From assembly GCF_009617895.1 (NCBI RefSeq), contig NZ_BLAW01000001.1, positions 1,107,001 to 1,171,000 on the forward strand: 64,000 nucleotides of DNA, given 5' to 3'. The position numbers and the translations under genes were made by a program. The stretch is from Prolixibacter sp. SD074. GTDB lineage: Bacteria > Bacteroidota > Bacteroidia > Bacteroidales > Prolixibacteraceae. Shown piece after piece: positions 42,678 to 51,330 of this stretch; the stretch's first letter is position 1, and each line of letters opens with the position of its first letter. The notes beneath the pieces were generated by a model. It saw only the letters and a list, made by a program, of their open reading frames with translations, did no database searches and was not told the DNA's origin.

Positions 42678-44234
42678 ATGACTTTGCTGAACGATTTTTT
42701 CACAACCATCGCCGAACGTCGCGATTACCTTTACGAACTTCTCGTTCAGCACATTTTGCTTAGCCTTGGCGCCATTTTTATCATCACCGTAATTGGCATT
42801 TCAACCGGGATTGCCATTCTGCAATCTAAAAAATGGAGGCAAATTATTTTAGGAACGGTCAATTTCCTTTACACCATCCCGTCAATCGCCATGTTTGGAT
42901 TGTTTATCCCCTTAATTGGAATCGGGTATGGCAATGCGCTGGTGGTGCTTGTAATTTATGGTTTGCTGCCTGTTATCAGAAATACATACACAGGGTTGAA
43001 CGAAGTTGACCCACTCCTGCTCGATGCCGCAAAAGGAATGGGTGCCACTCCCTGGCAGGTTTTTTCGATTGTACGCTGGCCACTGGCATTACCAACTATT
43101 TTAAGCGGTTTTCGCACCATGGTTGTAATGACCATTGCACTGGCCGGGTTAGCCTCTTTTATCGGGGCCGGTGGTTTGGGACAGGCCATTTACCGCGGAA
43201 TCAACACCAACAACTCTTCGCTTATTTTGGTCGGTTCAATTGCAGTGGCTTTGCTGGCGCTGGTAGCCGATTTGGGAATCGGGGCTATCGAAAAGTCGCT
43301 GAAAACAAAAGTGAAAAAAACGGATAAAAAAGGTCGTTTCCTGAAATATTTCGGATTGGGAATTCTTGTGTTGTTGTTCATTTCCATGCTCACGTCAAAA
43401 CCAGGCAATTCCTTCGAAAAAAAAATTGTTGTTGCCACAAAACCCACTGCCGAGCAATATATTTTAGGAGAAATCATTTCACAACTAGTTGAAAACAATA
43501 CCGATATTCAGGTCATTAAGAAATTTGGCATTGGAGGTGGAACTTCTAACATCCACCCTGCAATGTTAAAAGGCGAAATTGATATTTATCCTGAATACAC
43601 CGGAACTGCCTGGCTGTTTGTTTTGAAAGAACCACAAATGAATAATCCGGATAGTTTGTATTTGGCGTTAAAAAAAACGTATGCCGAACAATTCAATCTG
43701 GAATGGGCTTGCAGGCTTGGATTTAACAACACGTTTACCCTTGCACTTCCCGAAACGGTGGCGAAAAATCAAAATATCACTACTTTTTCGGAATTGGCAG
43801 TTAAAAGCAACCAATTTGTGTTTGGTGCTGAATTCGATTTTTTTGAGCGCGAAGATGGTTTTGCCGGACTAAGTAAAGTCTATCCTTTCAATTTTAAAAA
43901 CAAGGTGGAACTTGATATCAACCTGAAATTTCAGGCGCTCGAAAACCACACAGTCGATGTTATCAATGCGTTTTCAACCGATTCGCGAATCAGGCAAATG
44001 AATCTCAGGGTATTGAAAGATGACAAACACTTTTTCCCTGCTTATCAGGCGGGTATTGTTATCAGAAATGAAACCTTACAAAAATATCCTGAATTAAAAG
44101 GATTGATTAAACGCCTGGAAAATACCATCAGCGATTCGGCAATGCTTCAACTTAATTATAAGGTTGAAATTGAAAAAAAATCACCCAATGAAGTCGCAGC
44201 TAATTTTTTGAAACAACATAAATTATTGAAATAA
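42678..44234 (+). CDS. EgtU-like ABC permease fused to a substrate-binding domain
   Basis: A 518-residue protein from the ATG at 42678 with a BPD-type permease (residues about 1-215; EAA-like loop LDAAKGMGATPWQVFSIVRW) fused to an OpuAC-type solute-binding domain (about 250-518; IYPEYTGTAW, VINAFSTDSRI, FFPAYQAGIVI). This is the architecture of OsmU and of EgtU, the ergothioneine importer of Helicobacter and Streptococcus. Position directly after the histidine methyltransferase gene makes ergothioneine or hercynine the most likely cargo; glycine betaine or choline is the alternative. The ATPase follows 9 bases downstream. Confidence 0.88.
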   Translation: MTLLNDFFTTIAERRDYLYELLVQHILLSLGAIFIITVIGISTGIAILQSKKWRQIILGTVNFLYTIPSIAMFGLFIPLIGIGYGNALVVLVIYGLLPVIRNTYTGLNEVDPLLLDAAKGMGATPWQVFSIVRWPLALPTILSGFRTMVVMTIALAGLASFIGAGGLGQAIYRGINTNNSSLILVGSIAVALLALVADLGIGAIEKSLKTKVKKTDKKGRFLKYFGLGILVLLFISMLTSKPGNSFEKKIVVATKPTAEQYILGEIISQLVENNTDIQVIKKFGIGGGTSNIHPAMLKGEIDIYPEYTGTAWLFVLKEPQMNNPDSLYLALKKTYAEQFNLEWACRLGFNNTFTLALPETVAKNQNITTFSELAVKSNQFVFGAEFDFFEREDGFAGLSKVYPFNFKNKVELDINLKFQALENHTVDVINAFSTDSRIRQMNLRVLKDDKHFFPAYQAGIVIRNETLQKYPELKGLIKRLENTISDSAMLQLNYKVEIEKKSPNEVAANFLKQHKLLK

Positions 44235-44243
44235 AACCGGAGA

Positions 44244-44972
44244 ATGAACAATCCTGTCATTGAAATAAAGAACGTTACCAAATCTTACGAACCAGAGAGC
44301 AAGGCGCTGATTAATGTTTCGCTGGAAATTTCACAAGGGGCATTTGTTACAATAATCGGCCCTAGCGGTTGTGGAAAAACCACATTGTTGCGCCTGATGA
44401 ATGGTATGACTGGTATTGATTCGGGAAGGATTATAGTGATGGGTGAAAATCTGGATAATTGGGACAAAATTCAACTCCGTCGGGAGATAGGTTATGTCAT
44501 TCAACAAGGTGGTCTTTTTCCACACCTCACCGTCAGGCAGAATATCGCTTTCGTTTTAAGCATTTCATCGGTTGAAAAACAAGCGAGCGAAAAACGGGTG
44601 AACGAATTGGCGGAAATAATGGGTTTTGATGAACGTCAGCTAAATGCGTTTCCTTCTGAATTAAGTGGTGGTCAGCAGCAAAGGGTCGGAGTTGCCCGGG
44701 CCCTGGCATCGCAACCCGAAATTGTTTTGATGGACGAACCTTTTGGAGCTCTCGATAACATTACCCGCCGAAACCTGCAACATGAAATCAAGGAAATGCA
44801 CCAGAAATTGAAAATCACGTTTATCATGGTTACCCACGATTTAAACGAAGCATTTACGCTGGGGACCCATGTTGTCATTATGAATAAAGGAGAAATCGAA
44901 CAAGTTGATACGCCCGGGAATATTCAGCAAAAACCGGTCAATAAATGGGTGAAAGAATTTATAACTTTTTAA
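44244..44972 (+). CDS. EgtV-like ABC transporter ATPase
   Basis: A 242-residue ABC ATPase with Walker A GPSGCGKTTLLRLMNGM, Q-loop YVIQQGGLFPHLT, signature LSGGQQQRVGVARALA, Walker B IVLMDEPFGALD and the switch MVTHDLNEA. It is a glycine-betaine-type QAT subunit but lacks the C-terminal CBS domains used for osmosensing, which supports a metabolite importer rather than an osmolyte uptake system. It energises the permease-binding protein fusion encoded just upstream. Confidence 0.93.
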   Translation: MNNPVIEIKNVTKSYEPESKALINVSLEISQGAFVTIIGPSGCGKTTLLRLMNGMTGIDSGRIIVMGENLDNWDKIQLRREIGYVIQQGGLFPHLTVRQNIAFVLSISSVEKQASEKRVNELAEIMGFDERQLNAFPSELSGGQQQRVGVARALASQPEIVLMDEPFGALDNITRRNLQHEIKEMHQKLKITFIMVTHDLNEAFTLGTHVVIMNKGEIEQVDTPGNIQQKPVNKWVKEFITF

Positions 44973-44974
44973 AT

Positions 44975-45322
44975 ATGGAAAAAATGAACAATTGGAAATT
45001 ATTATCCCGCGAATTCAACAACGATTTGGTTTATTGGAACCTGCTGCTGTTCGACGAAAAAAAAGAGGGCGCCTTTCTGGCAGCGAATTTCTGGATGGCC
45101 CAGTACTGGATCATGCGGAAAAATGTTGAGAAAAGTAAAAGATACATCGATGCTGCGTTAAAATACCAAAATGATTTGGGGCTGTTTGCCGAGGAAGCCG
45201 ACCCCGGTTCCGATACCATGCTCGGAAATATTCCCCAGAGTTTTGTGCATGCTTCCTGCATTGGAGCAATCATAGATTTTAACAATACTTTCGAAAATAA
45301 TTCAATAGGTATAGGCGTTTAG
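44975..45322 (+). pseudogene. C-terminal fragment of a GH15-like glycosidase, end altered by IS
   Basis: The frame of 115 residues (MEKMNNWKLLSREFN...) resembles only the last part of glycoside hydrolase family 15 proteins: GAFLAANFWMAQYW, NDLGLFAEEADPGSDTMLG and NIPQSFVHASCIGAII correspond to the conserved end of the alpha/alpha toroid. Full enzymes are about 600 residues. The last codons (SIGIGV) come from the inverted repeat of the inserted element; without it the frame would read SKTK and stop at 46303. It is either a fragment or a stand-alone relic. Confidence 0.65.
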
Positions 45323-46285
45323 ACCGCCCAATAAATTAATAATGGCTACTTTTGTAGCATGAATGAAAGAAATCAATTTAAAGGAGTGAACTCAATTAAA
45401 TTCAATAAAACATTTTCGACAGATGAAGATTGTTATCGGTACTTGGCAGGGATCAAGTGGAACGAAACAGAATTCCATTGTAAAAAATGTGGCCATACAA
45501 AATACTGCAAAGGCGTTAAGCCATTTTCAAGACGATGTATGAAATGTAAATATGATGAAAGTCCAACAGCCGGGACTCAGTTTGATAAATGTAAATTCCC
45601 ATTACTACTGGCTTTTCACATAGCATTCAAAATAAGTACAAAGAAGAAAGGAATGTCTTCGTTGGAATTATCTCGAGAGTTTGAACTTCGTCAGAAGACT
45701 TGTTGGGAATTCAAATGGAAAATCCAACAAGCTATGCAAAGCAGTAAATTGCATCCTATCAACGGGATAGTTCATGTAGATGAATTCTATATCGGCGGAC
45801 CAGAAGAAGGAAAACCAGGCCGGAGTAAAGGGGATAAAAAGCTTGTCATTGTTGCCTTAGAAATAGTCAAAGGCGGGGTTGGACGTGCTTACGCCCAAGT
45901 TATCAGCGATGCTTCGAATACTTCGTTTAAACCATTTTTTGAAACATACATTAGCAAGGATGCAAAAATCGTCACTGATGTATGGAAAGGATATATTCCT
46001 CTAAAAAAAGATTACCCAAATATGGAACAAATGAAATCAGAGAAGGGCAAAAATTTTCCAGATCTCCATTTTCACATTATGAATATAAAGGGATGGCTAA
46101 GAGGAATTCACCAACATTGCAGTGAAGAACGACTTCAAGGATACCTTGATGAGTTTCATTTTAGGCACAATAGACGATCAAATATGGAGACAATCTTCGA
46201 TGTACTCATAAGAAGGATGGTTTATTCTAAGCCTATTCGCTTACAATCAGTTGATTAACCTGGGATGTCTAAACGCCTATACCTA
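45306..46285 (+). mobile_element. Second IS1595-family element with 8-base target duplication
   Basis: A 980-base element bounded by perfect 19-base inverted repeats (TAGGTATAGGCGTTTAGAC and its reverse complement). Target duplication TAATTCAA lies at 45298-45305 and 46286-46293. The insertion broke the last codons of the upstream frame. Confidence 0.95.
45359..46258 (+). CDS. IS1595-family transposase (second copy)
   Basis: A 299-residue transposase with an N-terminal zinc ribbon (CKKCGHTKYC ... CMKCKYDE) and ISXO2-type DDE domain (HVDEFYIGGPEEGKPG, VTDVWKGYIPLKK, FPDLHFHIMNIKGWLRG). It appears intact. The TIRs and the sequence differ from those of the element at 34480, so the two are separate IS types, not copies of each other. 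Confidence 0.94.
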   Translation: MNERNQFKGVNSIKFNKTFSTDEDCYRYLAGIKWNETEFHCKKCGHTKYCKGVKPFSRRCMKCKYDESPTAGTQFDKCKFPLLLAFHIAFKISTKKKGMSSLELSREFELRQKTCWEFKWKIQQAMQSSKLHPINGIVHVDEFYIGGPEEGKPGRSKGDKKLVIVALEIVKGGVGRAYAQVISDASNTSFKPFFETYISKDAKIVTDVWKGYIPLKKDYPNMEQMKSEKGKNFPDLHFHIMNIKGWLRGIHQHCSEERLQGYLDEFHFRHNRRSNMETIFDVLIRRMVYSKPIRLQSVD

Positions 46286-46310
46286 TAATTCAAAAACGAA
46301 ATAAAACAAG

Positions 46311-47681
46311 ATGAAGAAATTTGATGCAATTATTATCGGCTCAGGCCAGGCCGGTACACCACTGGCATTTAAACTGGCCGCTGAAGGGAATAAAGTAGCT
46401 TTTATTGAAAAAAAGCATTTTGGAGGAACGTGTGTAAATGATGGGTGCACTCCTACAAAAGCCTATGTGGCCAGCGCCCGCCGTATTTGGGATGCCTGTA
46501 ATGGAGCTGCCCTTGGAGTAAATATACCGGAAGGTGCATCGGCTGACCTGAAAAAAATAAAAAGCCGTAAGGATAAAATTGTGCAGGAATCGGTTGACGG
46601 AATAAGTTCCGGCGTGGAAAAGGAAGAAAACATCACTTTTTTTGAAGGCGAGGCCCGTTTCTCAGGAGAAAAAACTATTGAAGTAAACAGCGAAGAAATC
46701 ACCGCTTCTGAAATTTACATCAATACCGGGGCCAGACCGGTTATTCCTGAGCCTTTCAGAAAGCTGAATTACCTGACCAACGAATCCATTTTGCAACTGG
46801 AAGAATTGCCGGAACACCTGGTGATTGTCGGCGGGAGTTACATCGGGCTGGAGTTTGGCCAAATGTTCCGGAGGTTTGGGAGCAAAGTAACTATTATTGA
46901 AAAAGGGCCCTCCATTATTGGCCGCGAGGACAAGGAAATCAGTGAAAACATTCAGGAATTTTTACAGGATGAAGGCATTGAATTCCGTCTGAATGCCAAA
47001 TGTATCGGGGGCACGCAAAACGCAGATAATTCAGTCACCTTGAAACTGGACTGCAAAGAAGGGGGCCCGGAAGTGACCGGTTCGCATCTGCTGATTGGTG
47101 TGGGACGCAAACCCAATACCGATTCTTTGAATTTGCAGGCTGCCGGAATTAAAATCGGCGACCGCGGATACATTAAGGTGAACGACTTTCTGGAAACGAA
47201 CGTGAAAGGCGTTTTTGCCCTGGGCGACTGCAACGGGGAAGGAGCGTTTACACACACTTCGTATAACGACTATGAAATTATTGTCGCCAACAAATTCAGT
47301 AATATAAACCGCAGAATTTCGGACCGGGTTATGACATATAACCTGTACACTGACCCGCCGTTGGGGCGCGCCGGAATGACCCGCAAGGCAGCCCTTGCAA
47401 AAGGATATAAAATTATGGAAGCAACAATGCCCATGAGCAGGGTAGCAAGAGCCAGAGAAAAAGGTGAAACCAATGGGATGATGCAGGTCATTGTCAATGC
47501 TGAAAACCAAAAAATACTCGGTGCATCCATTCTGGGCGTAGGCGGAGATGAAATTATCAACAGCATTTTACTGATTATGTATGCTGATGTTCCTTACACC
47601 GTACTGAAAAATGCGGTAATTTCTCATCCTACCGTATCAGAATTGTTACCCACTTTGCTTAAAGGATTAAAAGAAATATAA
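46311..47681 (+). CDS. Mercuric-reductase-like disulfide oxidoreductase
   Basis: A 456-residue flavoprotein with FAD motif AIIIGSGQAGTPLAFKLA, the redox pair C41-C46 in FGGTCVNDGCTPTKAY, NAD(P) motif LVIVGGSYIGLEFGQMF, FALGDCNGEGAFTHTS and the C-terminal active-site region ISHPTVSELLPTLLKGL. The CVNDGC loop, rather than CVNVGC, groups it with MerA-like enzymes of unknown substrate. It lacks an N-terminal HMA domain. It is followed after six bases by the GDCCVYCSYG peptide gene and lies beside thiol-metabolism genes; a low-molecular-weight disulfide or metal is a possible substrate. Confidence 0.9.
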   Translation: MKKFDAIIIGSGQAGTPLAFKLAAEGNKVAFIEKKHFGGTCVNDGCTPTKAYVASARRIWDACNGAALGVNIPEGASADLKKIKSRKDKIVQESVDGISSGVEKEENITFFEGEARFSGEKTIEVNSEEITASEIYINTGARPVIPEPFRKLNYLTNESILQLEELPEHLVIVGGSYIGLEFGQMFRRFGSKVTIIEKGPSIIGREDKEISENIQEFLQDEGIEFRLNAKCIGGTQNADNSVTLKLDCKEGGPEVTGSHLLIGVGRKPNTDSLNLQAAGIKIGDRGYIKVNDFLETNVKGVFALGDCNGEGAFTHTSYNDYEIIVANKFSNINRRISDRVMTYNLYTDPPLGRAGMTRKAALAKGYKIMEATMPMSRVARAREKGETNGMMQVIVNAENQKILGASILGVGGDEIINSILLIMYADVPYTVLKNAVISHPTVSELLPTLLKGLKEI

Positions 47682-47687
47682 CACCAA

Positions 47688-47882
47688 ATGGAAATACAGT
47701 ATTTTTCTACATTAACCTGCCCTGAATGTGGCCACCCGAAAACAGAAGAAATGCCCACTGATGGCTGCCAGTTTTTTTACGAATGTGAAAACTGTAAAAC
47801 CGTTTTACGACCGAAACCCGGCGACTGCTGCGTTTATTGCTCGTATGGAACCGTGAAATGTCCGTCGAAACAGGGAGAATAA
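47688..47882 (+). CDS. GDCCVYCSYG-motif small cysteine-rich protein
   Basis: A 64-residue protein with two zinc-finger-type clusters: LTCPECGHPKTEEMP and CENCKTVLRPKPGDCCVYC with the family signature GDCCVYCSYGTVKCP. Nine cysteines in 64 residues point to zinc or iron binding. The family is widespread, usually beside metal-resistance genes, with no proven function. It begins six bases after the oxidoreductase stop, so the two are co-expressed. Confidence 0.88.
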   Translation: MEIQYFSTLTCPECGHPKTEEMPTDGCQFFYECENCKTVLRPKPGDCCVYCSYGTVKCPSKQGE

Positions 47883-47984
47883 TTAAATTCAAAAATAAAT
47901 CAGATTTTTTTGTCTTTTTGTCAGGAATATGTAAGCCCTGCGACTATTAAAACGTATTTCCTAAATTTTAAAGTTTATTCCGCT

Positions 47985-49423
47985 ATGAGAAAATTGAAAG
48001 TATTACGTTTTTCAGCATTTATTGGCGTTGTGGCTTTTATCAGCGCCTGCCAGGAATCGTTAATTCAAAATGAACAGGAAGTCGCCCTAAAAAAAGCATC
48101 ACGCACTTTTCCTGAAAATTACTCTTCGGCAAATTACCCTAACCTGGTAGAATTTACTAAAAGGAAAGTTCAGAAACAGGGCTGGTATATGAAGTGTTGC
48201 CCGGACCGGCAGCTTTAAATCCGGATATGTCCCCGACACCGTTTTCAAACAAAACTCTAATTACAGATGGTTCATATCAGTTTAAAGTCGCCGACTTAAC
48301 TCCTGAAGATTCAGAAGATTCCCGGGATACAGTAAAATCTGTCAATATTCAGTTTACCGGAAGTGATGGCACTGCTTATCTGATAGATGAAATAAAGGTA
48401 ATCCACAAACCTTTGGGAGCCGGCGACCACACCTTTTTTGGAGGAGTTGGTTTGAACAAGCTGATGCACGGAAATACTGGAATAGGAACTCCATTAATGC
48501 CCAAATTGTTTTCATACATTACGCTCTGGGGAAAAACCGACCTGAAAAATGCGGCAACAGGAGAAGTTATTGCCTCCAACAGAATTATTCATATCATGAC
48601 TTCCACCAACGTACGTGATGAAAATCTTGATTTGATTACCAGTGTTAAAGAGGACGCTTCGGATTATAACATAAAAAATGCCCAGACACATATCATACTT
48701 CCGCCGCAGGATATGCAAGGCAACATGAATCCCGTTCCGGGTACAGCCCATGGATTTCTACACATGATGTTTGAAAATGTTAAACTCAGTGGAGGCGAAA
48801 GAGATTGGAAATTAGCTTATGAAGTGCTTCCCGGTCCTGCCGCCATTAATCCCGAAATGTCACCTACTCCATTCTCCAATAGAATTGGAATAGGTGCAGG
48901 TTTTTATAAACTCCACGTAAGAGACCTGACAGTAGAAGATTCTGAAAATTCGAAAGATGCCGTATTGCAATTTAACCTCACATACAAAAGGCAAAATGGC
49001 GAAACATTTACGATTGGAAACATCAATGTCATTCATAAGCAGGAAGGCAGTGGCGACCATACCTTCTTTGGGGGTGTTGGACAAAACAAGGTCATGCACG
49101 GCAACACTGGTATTGGAAACGGATTTATGCCTAAATTGACTTCATACATTACCCTTTGGGGAACGGCTGATCTAAAAGATGGGAATGGTAATTTATTAGC
49201 TGAAAACCGGATGATCCATATAATGGTTTCCGGGAAAGTAAGAGATGAAAATTTGAACTTAATTACAAGCGTGGATGAAGACCTGTCTGATTTAAGCCCT
49301 GACAAAATCGAAACTCATGTTATTTTACCACCGCAGGATTTGGATGGGAATAAGAGTCCTGTTCCCGGAACAGGCCATGGATTTTTGCATCTTATGTTTG
49401 AGAGTGTTGATTTGAAAAGGTAA
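47985..49423 (+). pseudogene. Lipoprotein with two repeated domains, split by a frameshift
   Basis: The 5' frame (47985-48218) encodes a lipoprotein signal with lipobox FISAC (Cys22). The 3' frame (to 49423) has two similar domains of about 190 residues, each with PGPAA(L/I)NP(D/E)MSPTPFSN, HTFFGGVG, HGNTGIG and HGFLH. The first repeat is preceded by VYEVLPGPAALNP in the second frame, whose codons overlap the end of the first. One extra base in the A run at 48159-48162 would join both frames. The fold and function are unrecognised. It may be a real mutation, a sequencing slip or phase variation. Confidence 0.75.
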
Positions 49424-49625
49424 ATACACACTCAGCTTTAACATAGAGACTTTTCTTAAAGATTAGCATTTTAGATAAATCAGGAAAATTCTTGAGAAAT
49501 TTATTTCAGCTTCTGCAAGATAATATTTTGTATTTTGCAGGAGTTGAAGTAATTCATTTGTAACGAACCAAACCCAACTAAAAACCGCCGCTAAAAAAGC
49601 GGCTGCGCGCCTTGAAATCATCGAG

Positions 49626-49853
49626 ATGCTTTCGCAGGGCGAAAAAAGCGTGGAAGGTATTGTGGCATTAACCAACCTGACGGTAGCGAACGCCTCGCAA
49701 CATTTGCAGGTTTTAAAAAACAACAACATCGTAAAGTCACAAAAAGAAGGTCATTACGTTTATTACTCACTTGTTAATGACGAATTTCTGGCACTTTATC
49801 AACACATTACAAAATTTGACGTTTCTGAAATCGCCGAACTGGAAAAAACCTAG
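49626..49853 (+). CDS. ArsR-type regulator, N-terminus degenerate
   Basis: The ATG at 49626 gives 75 residues covering the winged-helix recognition helix (SVEGIVALTNLTVANASQHLQ was shortened by eye to this region). The frame is open back to a TGA at 49545 and encodes NQTQLKTAAKKAAARLEIIE before the ATG, which looks like the normal first helix with part of it altered, but no ATG, GTG or TTG occurs there. Family relatives are about 100 residues and often control rhodanese or sulfur genes. It precedes the cysteine desulfurase gene by eight bases. It may be partly decayed or use a rare start codon. Confidence 0.6.
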   Translation: MLSQGEKSVEGIVALTNLTVANASQHLQVLKNNNIVKSQKEGHYVYYSLVNDEFLALYQHITKFDVSEIAELEKT

Positions 49854-49861
49854 CAATAAAT

Positions 49862-51001
49862 ATGAAAACACCAATTTATCTTGATTATAACGCTACCACT
49901 CCCATTGCCCCGGAAGTAGCTGAAGAAATGTTGCCTTATATCCGGTCGCATTTCGGAAATCCTTCCAGCGGCTATGACGCAGGCCGACAAAACAAGGAAG
50001 CCATTGAAAAGGCACGGGTGCAGGTGGCAAATCTTATCGGCGCTTTACCTGAAGAAATTATTTTCACCAGCGGGGGCACCGAATCGAACAATCATGCGAT
50101 TCGCGGGGCTGTTTTTGCCAATTCTGAAAAAGGGAAACACATCATCACCTCGCAAACAGAACATCCGGCAGTGATGGAGGTTTGCAACTACCTGGAAAAA
50201 CAGGGTTACGAAATTACCTGGCTCCCGGTTGATTCTTTCGGGAAGGTAAACCCGGCGGATGTTGAAAAGGCGGTTCGCCCCGATACGGCGCTGATTTCCA
50301 TTATGCACGCCAACAACGAAGTGGGCACCATTCAGCCCATAAAAGAAATTGCAGCCATTGCCCGTCAATATAACATCTTTTTTCATACCGATGCAGCTCA
50401 ATCGGTTGGAAAAATAATGACCGGTGTAACTGAACTGCGTGTTGATTTGCTTTCCATCGCGGGGCATAAATTATATGCTCCCAAAGGCATCGGCGCTTTG
50501 TACATCCGGGATGGGGTAAAGCTGGAAAACCTGATTTTTGGTGCAGGGCAGGAACATGGATTACGTCCCGGAACTGAAAATGTACCGTACATTGTTGCAC
50601 TTGGAAAAGCCTGTGAACTGGCCAAAGAAAATCTGGGAACCAACAACCGCCACCTGTTTCAAATGCGGCAACGGCTGTTGGATGGCTTAAAAGAAAAATG
50701 CCGGACAACCATTAAACTGAATGCCGACCTGGAAAATTGCCTGCCCAACACGTTAAGCGTCCCCTTTGAAAATGTGGATGCGCACGCCCTTGCTTCGCTG
50801 GTCAGTAAAAAAGTCCTGTTTTCAACCGGTTCGGCCTGCCATGCCGATTCGGTCGAAATTTCACCGGTGCTGAAAGCCATGCAGGTAAATCCGCGGACAG
50901 CCGCTGGTACGGTGCGCATTTCAACCGGGAAATATACCACCATAGAAGAAGTTGACTACGCAGTAGAGGCTATTTCAGAAATTGTTAATAAACTTTTATA
51001 A
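49862..51001 (+). CDS. Cysteine desulfurase, NifS/IscS type
   Basis: A 379-residue PLP enzyme. It begins MKTPIYLDYNATTPIAPEV, has the PLP-Lys at K203 (IAGHKLYAPKGIGALYIR), the HTDAAQSVGK histidine-aspartate contact and the persulfide cysteine C326 in STGSACHADSVE. It moves sulfur from cysteine to a protein persulfide. In this neighbourhood it could load the rhodanese-type thiotransferase or the DsrE-like protein whose remnant follows; no iscU or other Fe-S scaffold is adjacent, so a dedicated sulfur-donor role is plausible. Confidence 0.93.
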   Translation: MKTPIYLDYNATTPIAPEVAEEMLPYIRSHFGNPSSGYDAGRQNKEAIEKARVQVANLIGALPEEIIFTSGGTESNNHAIRGAVFANSEKGKHIITSQTEHPAVMEVCNYLEKQGYEITWLPVDSFGKVNPADVEKAVRPDTALISIMHANNEVGTIQPIKEIAAIARQYNIFFHTDAAQSVGKIMTGVTELRVDLLSIAGHKLYAPKGIGALYIRDGVKLENLIFGAGQEHGLRPGTENVPYIVALGKACELAKENLGTNNRHLFQMRQRLLDGLKEKCRTTIKLNADLENCLPNTLSVPFENVDAHALASLVSKKVLFSTGSACHADSVEISPVLKAMQVNPRTAAGTVRISTGKYTTIEEVDYAVEAISEIVNKLL

Positions 51002-51024
51002 ATCAAATATTTAACTCAACTTTT

Positions 51025-51240
51025 ATGAAAGAATCAATTTTTGCCTTTGCATTTATGCTGATGTTAATTTCAACCAACTTTCCAGCGAAATCAAACCCAA
51101 AGTTGTCTTCAGTTAATATGTGGGTCGTGTGCCGAAGCTCGCGGTTTAAAGAATGCTGAGCTTATTGCAGATACGGAAATCAGCACCATGGCAGAATTAA
51201 CCGAATGGGTGGTTGACAGTGACAAAGTGATAACTTTTTA
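51025..51240 (+). pseudogene. DsrE-like protein remnant
   Basis: The ATG at 51025 opens a signal peptide (MKESIFAFAFMLMLISTNFP) but the frame stops at 51157. In the adjacent frame the sequence continues GSCAEARGLKNAELIADTE then ISTMAELTEWVVDSDKVITF and a stop at 51240, which is the C-terminal cysteine segment of DsrE/DsrF-like sulfurtransferases. About 80 residues between are missing. It is a deleted and frameshifted gene, next to a cysteine desulfurase. Confidence 0.7.
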
Positions 51241-51290
51241 AATTACTTCATTTGTTTTTGAAACTTTGACCTTCTTACATTTGATATATT

Positions 51291-51306
51291 CAAAGCGATT
51301 GCTTAG
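51291..51306 (+). promoter_or_regulatory. TetR-type operator upstream of the regulator
   Basis: CAAAGCGATTGCTTAG is an imperfect inverted repeat of a half-site also found at 51923-51946. It lies 25 bases before the ATG at 51331. Confidence 0.45.
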
Positions 51307-51330
51307 TTTTGTTTCCGATTTCAATTGAAT

